Origin: Antitrichia curtipendula | Taxonomy: Eukaryota; Streptophyta; Bryopsida; Hypnales; Leucodontaceae | Direction: 5' to 3' | NCBI GenBank assembly: GCA_951230915.1 | Contig: OX579635.1 | Location: 11,594,001 to 11,658,000, forward strand | Length of the DNA: 64,000 nucleotides | Part shown: positions 49,231 through 60,928 of the stretch, piece after piece | Layout of the letters: each line of letters begins with the position of its first letter | Position numbering within the stretch: position 1 is the stretch's first letter | The notes under the pieces: generated by a model | Seen by the model: only the letters and a program-made list of their open reading frames with translations | Databases searched by the model: none | Told to the model about the DNA's origin: nothing | Position numbers and translations under genes: made by a program

Positions 49231-50242
49231 ACCTTATAACCAAGCAATGCTCTTCGTTATAATAGGAAGGTGCAGTATTACGTTTTGTTCGATACCTAAG
49301 AAAGAGGGATTCACAAGTTAATTCAAGGATTGGGGTCGGTTGAAGAACCCTACAAGACCATTTTGTTCATTGTGTAGGAGTGGGTCCCGTTTTCAAGGAT
49401 GCAAAAGGGCCCCAGCCCCGCTTCGTAGGTAGACAAATGTGATGTGGATGAATGTAGTAACTCAGTGAGTGGCATGCAGGGGGTGGGACCAAGATAGTAT
49501 TGCTGCTTCCGTCCATGATTTGATGGAAACGGGTCGATGGCGACGGGCAACAAACAAGCCGACTACTGACTTGTACAAACGGGCAAACCTTACCGTCCAT
49601 AAAGACAGACATGACTGTGACCGTGACCGTGACCCCGCAGGACAGAGGGACAGTGCCGGGCGGACCACTGAGCAAACTCCAGCAACACGCCCATCAGTAC
49701 GGTCGGGGGAAGTAAGGTACTCATCGCCCCCCGGGGGTTGGCTTTGTACTGTAGTGGAAGGTGACGTGGCCAGCAAGGAGTGCTGCACCTGCTCAATGAC
49801 TGCTTTGTAAAGGGATGGGAGGTTTGGGAAAGTAAGGCACATGGGGTTCAACTCAACTGAAAGGTAAGGTGGTGTGAAAATGGCACCATCATAAAAAAAA
49901 ACTTTGGGAGGGAGAAAGAGGACTAATTTGACCCCAAAGATCTACGGTACATGATTGAATGAATGCAGGGTAATATTTCAACCACCTCCAATATCAATGT
50001 TTCTTTCGAGTGCAAGCAAAAAATATCTGCTACAAGATCTTGGATATCAAGGGATATTTTCTTTGCGCTCTGAGGAGACGGTGACCACAAATAAATTATA
50101 AATTCCCAAGATACGCCATTTCTCTACTTTATAAACAATTTGACAACATTTGCCATCAAAGAGTCCACATTCATTTTTTTTCTTTCACATAGGGAGAGAA
50201 ATAGAAAACAGCTAGCCCCTTCAACTTCCTTCTAAACCCACT
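49231..50242. other. GC-richer island, no gene recognised
   Basis: GC-rich from about 49340 to 49870. It contains about four GTGACC units near 49617-49634. ORFs on both strands overlap and have no family resemblance. From 49880 it is AT-rich and featureless. Confidence 0.4.
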
Positions 50243-50246
50243 TTAA

Positions 50247-50547
50247 CCCTTGAACATCAAGGCGGACGTTTTTGTGGCTGATCGATAACAAGATAGTTTC
50301 CTGTGTGTAGGACAGAAGTGCAACTATTCATCCTCCAAATTTTGTGGGAAAAGGGAAGATCATCTATGGGAGTTTGACTTTGAATGAGTGCTTTTGCATT
50401 ATTTTAACCCCTAAAGGACGGAGCCCATGACCGTGTAGTCTAATTTGCGTACGTTGAACGGACACTTGGTCCTTTAGGGGTTAATCCAACAATTCACACA
50501 ATGTCAAAATAGATGATTTCCATGGTCATGAGCCCGTCGTTTAAGGG
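50247..50547. mobile_element. TTAA-flanked TIR element, family 3, host of the 73-bp insertion
   Basis: Ends CCCTTGAACATCAAGG and CCGTCGTTTAAGGG, with TTAA at 50243-50246 and 50548-50551. Without the nested element it is about 224 bp and matches 25780-26001. Confidence 0.8.
50408..50480. mobile_element. 73-bp TTAA mini-element with an exact empty site in the window
   Basis: It is essentially two ends, CCCCTAAAGGACGG and TTGGTCCTTTAGGGG, between TTAA at 50404-50407 and 50481-50484. The paralogous sequence at 25920-25960 reads straight through a single TTAA (25935-25938). This shows that insertion here duplicated TTAA. It sits inside another TTAA element (50247-50547). Confidence 0.92.
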
Positions 50548-50551
50548 TTAA

Positions 50552-51500
50552 CCCCTGTAGCAAGCGCCCTACTAGAGAACCAAAAGTGTCCCCACATAGT
50601 CTAGAAGTCCAATTTGAAGTGTTGGATCTTTTGCATCCACTCTTCAAAATTTAATAAAAACTTGTTGGAAAATCTGTATTCTCTCTTCTCATTTTGTTTG
50701 GAATTTTTTTGGATCAATTGAAGATGTATTGATTTTTTGGAAGCCGTTCGAAATTCATGGGTTCAATTTGAGTTGATCAAACTGCATTGTGACGATTACA
50801 ACTTTAGGGGTTTGTATCTCCTTCATTCAATGGCTTTTTTCAATATATCCAACAATATATCCCAATTGTTTGGAATTTTCGGGAGCAATTTGAAGTTCAA
50901 AATCCGGACATTTGGGATTATGGTGAATTTTGGCAAATTGTTTCTTCTTCATGTAATCATATAGTGTCTGATTACAATTTTTCAAAAATTGTAAATGTTG
51001 TGCATATTAATCTAGTTTGTGTGGTAAAAATTTTCATATCAATACAAAAAGTTGTCAGTGACTGAGAAGCATTTAAGTAGAAGGAGGGTTTAGTCTTGAA
51101 TTTGTTTTTTTGCAATTTTATTGGTTATTTTTTGACATTTCAAAGCCTTTTTTAGACACAAAGAGTCATCTAATTGATATTTTCTTTCACCAATGTGTTT
51201 GTATGCTGGTTTTGAAGCACTTCATAGTCTAAAGTTTTTTCATTTGAGTAGGTTTAGAAATTGAATTTCACCTCCAAATTTGAGTTGCTAGGAAAATTTC
51301 AGCATCTTTTTTCAATACTAAAACATTATAATCTTGCAATCTATGTGGCCATATGACTCCAAGTTTGATTCACGTCATTTACAATATGTACACTGCAGGA
51401 TTGTATGGTTGATATTTCTACACTTTAGGGACATTTAGACCTATAACACTTCAAAAGCAATGATGTTTTTAAACTCCAAAAGGCCCTAGGCATTTAGGGG
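50552..51500. mobile_element. Possible TTAA-type element abutting the family 3 element
   Basis: It starts CCCCTGTAG right after the TTAA at 50548-50551, which would be shared with its neighbour, and ends GGCATTTAGGGG followed by ATAA. The inverted ends match only partly, so the boundaries are tentative. Confidence 0.35.
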
Positions 51501-54500
51501 ATAAAACAACTCCTTCATTCACCTTATAACCACCCCCTTATCTTAATTGTCACACCCAATTACGTCTTTTATTTCACACCATACTATTCCACTTTTTTTC
51601 CATTATTTTCATTACTTTCTAACTAAATAAAAATGTAAACAAAGTCTACCTTTTAGCAAAGGTACTTAGTTTGAGTGTCCTTGGGGTCAATTGTGGAACC
51701 TTAAATGAAGACACTCTTCATGAGTGGTTGGAGATGTATCTCTTTTTTACGTAACATTCTTCAACAAATTGCAATTAATCCTATAGATAGAGAAGAATTC
51801 CAACCATTCTAGTAAGTTGGAAAAAATTAAAAGAAAGTTTATTCTGGACCCCATTTCAATCTCCAAGGCCAATATTGACTTGCACCAAGCCTTCATACCT
51901 CTGTTGGAGGGGAAGTAATGTGAAAGCCTATTCAATTTGAATCCACTAAATTAATTTTTATATATAGATGATGTCGAAGCAATTGTTTTATATATTTTGT
52001 TGGTGATGGTTGATTTTTTTCTAATTTGTATTTATATAATAGTATATATGAAGACTATTTATTAGCTATATTATTAATGTTATTGAGGGTTTGAAACATA
52101 AGTAAAATCATGATGGGTTAAGCATTTTCCCTTCAAGTGAGCCACTAGGCATTTCCTACAAAAAAAAATTATTACAACAAGATTTGTCATGAACATTGAT
52201 AATATTTTGTAATTGAAATTAAATGAAAGGAAGTAAATTAGATGGAAAAATACTCCCATAGATTAAAAATGGTCAAGAAGATGAATTTGTCTGTAGAGTA
52301 AAGACAAGATTTTTAGTCAAATTATGACATTAAAAAAAATACATTTTAAAGTTTAAAAAGGTTCTTTGCCTTGATAAAATATTGCATCATTTTTAGGATC
52401 AGAGTTAGGCGGACATGATCACATGGCAAAAACTGTGAAGAGACCATGAAGTCAAATTTGTTTGTCTTCAAGTGTGCCAACACTTAAGTTATATGGGTGC
52501 GAGAGGACCCGTCCGTGTGGTCAAGTCCATTGTCTTCAAGTGTATCAGTATTCATAAATGTAAGGCAAGTAGATTTGAAATACCACAGTTTATGGATTGC
52601 ATTGTTATGTTTTTGTATTTGTAAGGCTTTGATATGTGGTTTTGTACACCCATATTTAATAGTAAGGTAATATGCTCTTAAAGCGACCATTTAAGGGCTG
52701 GTCCACCTTTTTCACAGGCTTCTATGGACAAAAATATTTTAGATAATTTTTCAAAGAAAGAAAAATAGATGAGGAACCTAACACAAGTGACTTTGTATTT
52801 TTTCAAGCATTTTTGAATTACTTATAAATTTTCAAAGATTCGAGGCATAGGCACCTATTTGTAAACACAAGTCTTCCAAAATCTGTCCACTTGCAACTTG
52901 TAAAGAGCTGTGAGGAAATCAAAGACAATGATTGGCTCTTGCAATAGAAAAAAAAATTCCTCAATGCATTCAATTGCTAAATTGGTTCATTTAAGGATCA
53001 CCCCATCTCCATTCTCCACCTAAAAGTAGAGGTGGTTTGAAGAAGATGGGCACTTTTAGAGCATACTACCTTACATATAGCCATTTACTTTTATGGTTTA
53101 AGTTTAAGTTACATAGAGGGTATTTTGTAGAATAAATGCTTGTGATTTGAGTGTTTGACCTATGTATTGCTCATAAAAAAATTTGAGAGCTTTGTAATTT
53201 GAACATCCATACCTTAAGCTAGGTTGTTGTTTGTTTGTTTGTTTGTTTGCTTATTTTGTTTGTTTGTTACAATGAGATCTCCTAGACCATGTATCCCCCA
53301 ATTGCATTTCTTGATACCACTGGAAAGCCCTCTGCAAAGAGGGGTGCACGGGCTTTGTTTTGTGGTGTTCTTATTCATGGTGTGAAAGTTATTGATTTTC
53401 AAATTAGGAATTTTCAAATTAGAAGATTATTTTTACTTTTATTTAGGTTGTGGCAACCACATATGCCACACTTGTTTTAATTATATTTAAGAGTTTGTTA
53501 TGAATTTTTTGGATTCCTCAAGGAGAGTCTTTCTTACAAATCAAGACATCTAATTTTGTCTATAAAAATACTTTAATAGCTTCTAAAAATTCTTATTCAA
53601 CCTCCCCTTGCAATTTAATTCTTCTACAATCAACTCCATTACTATAGTAATACTACCTTACAACAATCATACCATTGTCCCCCAAAATCTCTTTTATTCA
53701 AAAAAGGTGGTTGAATGCATACCCCTAATGGGCCCATTCTTAGCTACTTAGAATGGATTAAATATCTAAAATGGACAAAAACTATATAGAATGGACAAAA
53801 TACCTTCAAAAGGAACAATATGAATATTATTTTTTCCTACTTTTGCTCCAAATAAGCCTAGTGGCCTATCAATCAAATAGATTAAAGGTAGATTAAAAAT
53901 GATCAAATGGAGGAAAACTTTGGTAGTAAAAAGACAAGATTTAAGTCAAAAATTAAGATTTCTAACTACATATTTTGTCACCTAGTGATTTTATGCTAGC
54001 TAAAAGGAAATATTTAGTCATGTGATGATATATTGTTTTCTTGCTTTTATAATCCTAGTTATGTGGCCATTACTATTTGGCAAAAATATAAAAAGACCAT
54101 GCAGTCAAGTACTTTGTCTTCAATTGTGTGATTATTTATAACTATAAGGAGCTCGTGTGGTTGGATTCAAATTTTGACTTCAATGAGTCAACTTTTATAA
54201 ATGTGGAGCAAATGGCATTTGTGTTTGATAGTAGCTTAGTTCATTAAGTAATCAAATTCATATACTATATTATTATATTTTTGTATTTGTAGGGCTTTAA
54301 TATCTAGTTTTATGTACCATAGTAAAGAACACATGTATCCATGTATATATGTGGTTTAGGTTGCATAGAGAGCAATTTATAGGATAATATTTTCTAGGTC
54401 AAAATAGGTGCTAGAGTGTTTGCTCCATGTATTGCTTGTAGTAAAATTTAAGAGGATTGATAATTTGAGCATCTAATGTGTAAGAGTCAGTCCACCACTT

Positions 54501-56380
54501 GTTGAATTCCTCTAAAAGAACCTTTTTGACACACCACGATTTCTGTTTTTTTCTACTAAAATACCTTTATAGCTTCTAAAAGTTCTTGTCCAACCTCTCC
54601 TTGCAATTTAATTCTAACATCTACAATCATCTCTACTATATTAATTATATTCATTACTTAGTTAATTAATCATCCCATCATGGTTCAAATATCATTTAAT
54701 TAAAAATGATGATTGAATGCATGTCTACCTAGAATAGGCAAAATACCTAAAATTAATAGAGAAGATTATTTAGAATGAGCAATATATTTGGGAAGGAAAA
54801 AATGTTGAGAATACATCTTTTTATTTTTGTTCCATGTTAGCCTATTGTCATCCAAAAGACTTGTCTTCTACGTGCACAAGAAAGTAATGGAATAATAGTG
54901 AGTGGATGGAGCATCAAAATTAGAATTTATCAACTACCAACTACATGTACTTCAAAATTTTTGAGGCATTTTTCACATGAAGTCCCTAAAGTCAATAACA
55001 AATTGTTCCAAGACTACATATTTCTATTAGAAGGCCAATTTTATAAAGCATGTTCAATTTGTAGGTTCACACTATTATTATAAATTCAGGTAGGATCTGG
55101 ACATTTGATTTTGTATGTTTTACTTATCATTATTAATCAATGCTTATTGGTGATGTTTGATTATACTGTAATTTCGTGTTTTAATAATATTATGTATGAA
55201 GAATTTTTGAAGCTATATTATAGATATTATTTAGTGTTTTAAACATGGTAGAAACCATGATGGAAATGTTTGGTCTAGTGTTTTTTCTTCAAGTATGCCA
55301 CAAGGCTTAAATTACTATATCCAACCAATGGACATCATCAATAATATTTTATAATTAAAGAAAGTGAATTATATGAAAAACACAATCAAAAGACAATGTT
55401 ATAGTAAAAATTTTAACATTTCAAAAAATATGTATTTCCAGCTCATAAGATTTAGTCAACTTGGGAAAGGTTTGTTGTGCTATGAAATAATGTTACACTG
55501 CTTTCACAATTAGAGTGAGGTGGATATGATCACATGGAAAATGAAGTGAAGGGACTTTGTAGTAAGGTAATTTGTTTCCAAGTTTACCAATACTTGAGAT
55601 TGTGAAGAAACCCCTGTGTGGACAAATAATTTATTGTCAAGCCTGCCAACATTCATGAATGTGAGGGGATGGTGCGTGTAGTCAAGAACTTTGTCTTTAA
55701 GTATGCCAAAGTTCATATGTGTGGAAGACAAGTGGTATTACATCTCTTTCACAATTAAAGAGGTGGGCATGATCACATCGCAAAAGAAGTGAAGGGGACC
55801 TTGTTGTCAGGTCGTTTGTCTTCAAGCGTGCCAATGTTCATGAATGTGAGGGAATGGTGCAGGCAAGAGCTCTATCTTCAAGTGCGTCATAGTTCATCTG
55901 GGAGACAAGTGGTGTCTGTACCTAACAGCAACGTAGTTCATATACTACATTATTATGTTTTGTATTTGTAGGACTTTGATATGATTGTGGTCTTATACAC
56001 TACAGTGAACGATACATATATGAATGTAAATGTGTGGTTTCAACTGCATAGAGAACATTTTATAGAAAGATGTTCTCTAGGCCATATTAGGTGCTTATCA
56101 ACTTGATCCATAGATTGGCCACTGATGATGAAATTTGAGAAAGTTGTGTAGTTTGAGCATCACATATTTGAGAGTCATTCTTTGGGAAGTTGTTGGATTC
56201 CTTTAGAGGAACCATTATTGTACATCAAGGTATTTAAATAATTTTATTTAAAACATAATTCTCTTAACCTTCAATTTTTTAAAATATTTCATCTCTCCTT
56301 GATATTTAATTCTTCTACTATCATCTCCATTGTAGGTCGTGCTTGATCTACTCATCCCTTGCCAATTTCATTTACTCCCA
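51500..56380 (+). repeat. Degenerate tandem run of P units
   Basis: Three diverged units follow each other in the same orientation: about 51745-53200, 53500-54520 and 54870-56340. Each carries the GATCACATGG and TTTGTCTTCAAG blocks and ends near a TTTAATTCTTCTA stretch. The first is interrupted by an H-family repeat (about 52690-53080) and a (TTTG)n-bearing insertion (53215-53490). Confidence 0.7.
53221..53270. repeat. (TTTG)n microsatellite
   Basis: Interrupted run of GTTT/TTTG units, about ten copies. Confidence 0.9.
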
Positions 56381-57047
56381 AATGATGGTTGAATGCGTAT
56401 CCATGATGAGCCCATTCCTATTTCCTTAGCAAGCTCGAGTGGGCAGAATTGTCTAGAATGAGTCCTCCTACCTTGACTCCACATCAGCCTACTGACAATG
56501 ACAATGATTTCTTCCCAAGGCCCGGTCTTCCACCTGGTGCGTCCACGTGGCGCCAGAACATATTCCACAACTTCCGAACTCCCTGCTCCGAAATTTTGGC
56601 GGAAGCTGTTTGCTCTTCCGTTTCTTCCCGATGCCACAGAATTCATGGTCTTCCTCTCTGTCCATTTCGCAATACAAACTTTTTCGTTTTCTTCGCACCA
56701 CCAAAACGCGAGAAACTGAAGAATCGAATAAGAAAATTCCGTCGCCTGTTCAGTTCGCTTCGCAAGAGAAGAAACAGAAAAGAAAAGAGAAAAAAAAATT
56801 GGGGGAGCAAGCAAGCAAGCAAGCAATCACCCGTCTAAATTGGGGCAGATTGAGAATTGGACGGCCGCCGCTTTAACCCCGCGAGACCTGCTTTGGGTTT
56901 GGTATTCAATTAGGAAAGCTTTACTGTGGCCAATGAGTTCCCGAGACAATCCGTCCGTGGGGAACTCTACGGTACCCACCTCGCTGACTCCCATAACTTC
57001 CCTAAAGCCTACGCTCGTCTTGGCACCCCGCCCTGGTGGGAATTGTG

Positions 57048-57055
57048 TATAAAAA
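57048..57055 (+). promoter_or_regulatory. Possible TATA box in core copy B
   Basis: TATAAAAA followed by a GC-rich stretch. The same box is in copy A on the minus strand at 8929-8922. About 450 bp upstream (near 56596) is TTTTGGCGGAA, which resembles an E2F site. No transcript evidence is available. Confidence 0.3.
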
Positions 57056-57292
57056 CGCGGGCAAGCAACTCCCATTGCATCACACTCGCCAGCACTTGCA
57101 CTGGGCTGCCTTCCTCTGGGGACTCCATCTTCAAGGGCTCGCTCCAGCCTTGGACGATTCCATTTAGCTTGGCCTGTATCTTCACTTGAGTTCCTGCTTC
57201 ATTGCAGCAGCTGTTTCCCGACTGCCTCCAGAGCGGCACTGATATATGTGTAGTAGGTTTCCGTCTATTCTTGCTAGACTTTCAATTTCAGC

Positions 57293-57349
57293 ATGGATGT
57301 AGTCCGGGATGCATGCGAGCTGTCGAAATGCACTGGTAGCGAGGCGTGA
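57293..57349 (+). other. Short conserved ATG frame in core, possible first exon or uORF
   Basis: This frame encodes MDVVRDACELSKCTGSEA then TGA. The tandem paralogous position (58137-58193) encodes MDVARDAWGLSNCTGSEA then TGA, so the frame survived the internal duplication with a few substitutions. The GGC|GTGAGT sequence overlapping the stop would make a good splice donor. It may be a captured gene fragment or a uORF. I do not recognise the protein, and chance remains possible at this length. Confidence 0.2.
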
Positions 57350-58983
57350 GTCGAAATGCTAGCTTGTACGTGTGTGGGAGCTTCGGCCTGTGGGCGAGTC
57401 CACATCTCAGTCTGTTTGTATCTGCGTCTGTATACGTGTTTCTTCTCCATAGCAGTAGCTGGTTTGGAGTCCATTCGTAAACATACAAATCCTTGCCGCA
57501 CGCACGGGCCTGATCTTTTCTTGCGGAGTCGATCTCAGTAGCTGGGAGAATAATTGAGTTCTGAGTAGAATGTGTGGATGCATGGTTGCGAAGAGTTGAA
57601 GACGAAGAAGCGAAGCTAAACAGGGGTTTGTTTCTCTCCCTCAAAGGCTTCCAACAACATCATTACTCTGTTGTTGCAATTGCGACCTTGCAAGCGGGTT
57701 TTCCCGAATTACGGGGAGCTAGCTGTGAGTTGCGTTGATGACGGGTGTGTGTGATGTTGGATGCCTTGGGCGGAGAGGAAAAAGCTCTTGTCATTTGACG
57801 TGTTGGTTACAGGCGATGCCATATTGACCTTGAAGGTTCGGCCATATTTAATTGGCGCTGGTGAGCAAGCTAGCGAGATCCATCCCGCGACTCCGCGCGC
57901 GAAATTGCTACATTAACAAGTTTTTTCTTGTGATAGATCGATTATTGATTCCACAGTGTCGTACGCCTATGTTATTTTCATTACAAGCCAGGTTTCTCTA
58001 TCCACTTCCTGCTTTACGGCAGCTGTTTCCCGAGCTTCTTTTAGTCTGCTCACTGCCTCCAGTGCGACACTGATACGTGTGTAGTATGTTTACATCTGTT
58101 CTTAAGCTTACTGGGAGCTAGACTTTCAATTTCAGCATGGACGTAGCCCGCGATGCATGGGGGCTGTCGAACTGCACTGGTAGCGAGGCGTGAGTCGAAA
58201 TGCTAGCTTGAACTTGTGTGGGAGCTTCAGCCTGTGGGCGAGTCCGCATCTCAGTCTGTTCGTGTCTGCGTACACTGTGTACGTATTTCTTCTCCATAGC
58301 AGTAGCTGATTCGGAGAACCAGTCTTTACCGCACGCAAGGGCCTGGGCTATTCTTGGGGAGTCGATCTCAGTAGCTGGGAGATTAATTGAGTTCTGAGTA
58401 GAATGTGTGGATGGTTGCGAAGAGTTGAAGACGAAGAAGCGAAGCTAGACAGGGGTTTGTTTTTCTCCCTCAAAGGCTTCCAACAACATCAGTACCTTGT
58501 TGTTGCAATTGCGACCTTGCAAGCGGGTTTTCCCGAATTACGGGAGCTAGCTGTGAGTCGCAGTGATGACGGGTGTGTGTGATGTTGGATGCCTTGGGCG
58601 GAGAGGAAAAAGCTCTTGTCATTGTACGTGTTGGTTACAGGCGATGCCATGTCGACCTTGAAGATCCGCCATGTTTAATTGGCTCTGGTGAGCAAGCTAG
58701 CGAGATCGATCCAGCTGCTTTGGTAAGCGACTCCGCGCGCGAAGTTGTTACAGGAGGCAGTTTTTTTCTTGTGATAGATCGATCTGTGATTCCAGTGACG
58801 CCTTTTCAGGTGGTCTCGACATTTTGTGGTGAATGCTGCGAGGGTGGGTGGTATGGAATGGAAGCCAGAGCTTGTCTTGTTTTTGTCCGCTCGGTTATCA
58901 TTGTCAGTTACAATTCGTTCTCTTTCGTTTTTCTGCTGTCCCTGCCTTTGATTTCCATTTCGTGCTAGACGTCGCGAAATCTT

Positions 58984-59136
58984 CACAGGGAGTTATTTCA
59001 GTTTACCATCATGGAAAACTACGTACTTTTACCACTTTGAAAGTGGTAATGGTAGTGTGTTTACCACTTTGAAAGTGGTAAAAGTACGTAGTTTACTACA
59101 ATAATTATACTAGTAAACTGAAATAATCTCCTTGTG
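58984..59136. mobile_element. CACTA-like MITE in copy B only
   Basis: 153-bp element with ends CACAGGGAGTTATTTCAG and (reverse complement of the right end) CACAAGGAGATTATTTCAG. It is flanked by a 3-bp CTT duplication (58981-58983 and 59137-59139). Copy A has a single AAG at 6996-6998 with otherwise matching flanks, giving an exact empty site. CAC-type ends with a 3-bp duplication fit the CACTA (En/Spm) group. The interior is a long palindrome built on ACTACGTACTTTTACCACTT and a repeated ACCACTTTGAAAGTGGT motif. Confidence 0.85.
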
Positions 59137-60928
59137 CTTGGGAGTAGGCTTGAAAGTTTGGTATCACTGACGCAATGCTTGAATATTTATCTGATCCGCA
59201 GCTATGGCGAGCTTGTGCCCGGTGCAGATCAATGTAGCGACGAACTCCGGCAGTCGCTTCATAATCAAGCATCTAGCGTAGGGCTTTACCCGCGGCAGAT
59301 TGCATAAGACAGTAGTAGTACTCTATTTTCTCAAGCTAGTATACTGATCAGTAGCGGCTAGCCCGGCCGGTGCTTCCCACTCCTTACTTTGCAATCTCCT
59401 TGTGATTCACTATTAAATTGTAGTGTGCCTGCATTCATACTCACGACGGGTTTTGCACTTAACTGTACTTTCTGATTCATTGTCTCATCCAATGTCGTGG
59501 TTTCGTGGTCGGACCTTCGATTGTCTGAGTTGTCGGTATGGCAGAATCGTGGTCAAAACCAGCCTGTTGCAGTTCGGGGGCAGAGTTTTGTGGAGTGTTT
59601 GTTCTGCTTTGTCGAGTTATGGACTCAGTAGCACGAAAGTTGAGCTGCACTATGAGAAACGTCATGCCAAGCCACAGGAGTACGTGACGTACGCCAATGT
59701 TATTTTCATTGTAAGCCAGGTTCACTTCCACACTAGCAGACATGCCCCAGTGACCTTTCCCCAACTCCCCTCCCTTCTCCTCCCTTCCCCTCTCTTGCCA
59801 GTTGCCACTGCTTGCCACTCCATAGATAGCCAGTTTCTGGTACATTGCATTGGCAAGTACCCGCCCGTAAGTGCATACGCTAAGTTTGCAGCGTCCGTTA
59901 CAGCTCCCCAAGTGCTGGTACGTGCACTCCCTTGTAGTGTACATTGCTTTGGAGTCCCCCGCGCTGACTACCACTCCACCCCAGCTCGATCATGGCTATT
60001 CCGCATTTCTGCCCCTCCATAACTTTTACTTGCAAGAGCTCCATCTTCATTTGAGTAGTTGCTGGACTAAGTTAGTAGACGTTCCGCTGCCAGTCATGCC
60101 AGCCCTCCTTCATGCGTGAAGAATGGAAGTAACTGACAAAGGAATTTTCATTAATTGCCAGCAGTAGATTGAGAGAAAATAGAGACAATTAAATGCAAGG
60201 TCGGCAGTCGGTCTTTCACGGCTCATGTTTACGGTATTCGAGAGGGGGGATCGTTCATTCATGGTGACACAGAGCTAGAATCTATTGCAGCTATGAATCT
60301 TGCTATGAATCTTGCTATGAATCTGCATTGATGCATTTCCGGTTGCATTCGAATTCCTGCTCACTGTCTTCCGAGCTAGATTCCACTCGGTAGTGACACG
60401 CTGACTGATACGCCCGCTGATACGTGGATACGTTCACTTGATACAGTTGATACGTTGATATGTGCAACTTCAATGCAGCCTCACCCCAATGAACTCGTTT
60501 AAAATGAAACTTTTCCGAGATGTTTTTGTAGTATTTATATGTTTTTGTAGATATTTTGAAGTCTAGAGTTTACCCTTTCGTTGCTGAAGATAAAAAAACA
60601 CTTTAAATTGGTGTAGCTGAAGGAAAGCTGAGCCTGGGACTGAGGTTGTCGTTTTGATGGTGGTGGATTGATCAGTTTAGCAGTAGCAATTGACAAATCC
60701 TGCTCACCATGCTCCACCTACCGTCGATCACAAAAAAAAATAAAAAATATAATATACAAATTATATAAGTATGTATAAATTTAAGTATAATCCACAATGT
60801 AGTTACTTCAATACCATCTATCTTTTTGATAGATAGATAATCTCCTTGAAAAAATCTTGTTCACATTAGTATGCAAATGTTGAATTATATTGCAAATTTG
60901 CAATTCATTTAACATCAATTTCATTTAC

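Larger units (their letters stand above)
56390..60722 (-). repeat. Right arm (copy B) of the inverted duplication
   Basis: Reverse-complement copy of 5153-9650. Long stretches are almost identical; one 118-residue translated frame (57288-57644 here, 8333-8689 in copy A) differs at one residue. Similarity is lower near 56390-56830, where several small indels shift the frames. Copy B lacks the insertion found in copy A (the uninterrupted site is at 60652-60660). It carries a 153-bp MITE at 58984-59136 that copy A lacks. Read on the plus strand it resembles a promoter plus transcribed region: TATAAAAA at 57048-57055 followed by a short conserved ATG frame and possible splice donors. No protein family is recognisable. 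Confidence 0.9.

Noticed and set aside
56368..56826. 152-codon minus-strand ORF at the edge of core copy B
   Set aside because: The matching region of copy A has indels that change the frame throughout, so the protein is not conserved.
59423..60022. 199-codon ORF on the plus strand in core copy B (with a 165-codon ORF on the other strand)
   Set aside because: The same sequence in copy A is broken into two frames by a 10-bp indel near 6360, both strands are equally open, and no domain is recognisable. It is an open stretch in GC-rich repeat DNA.
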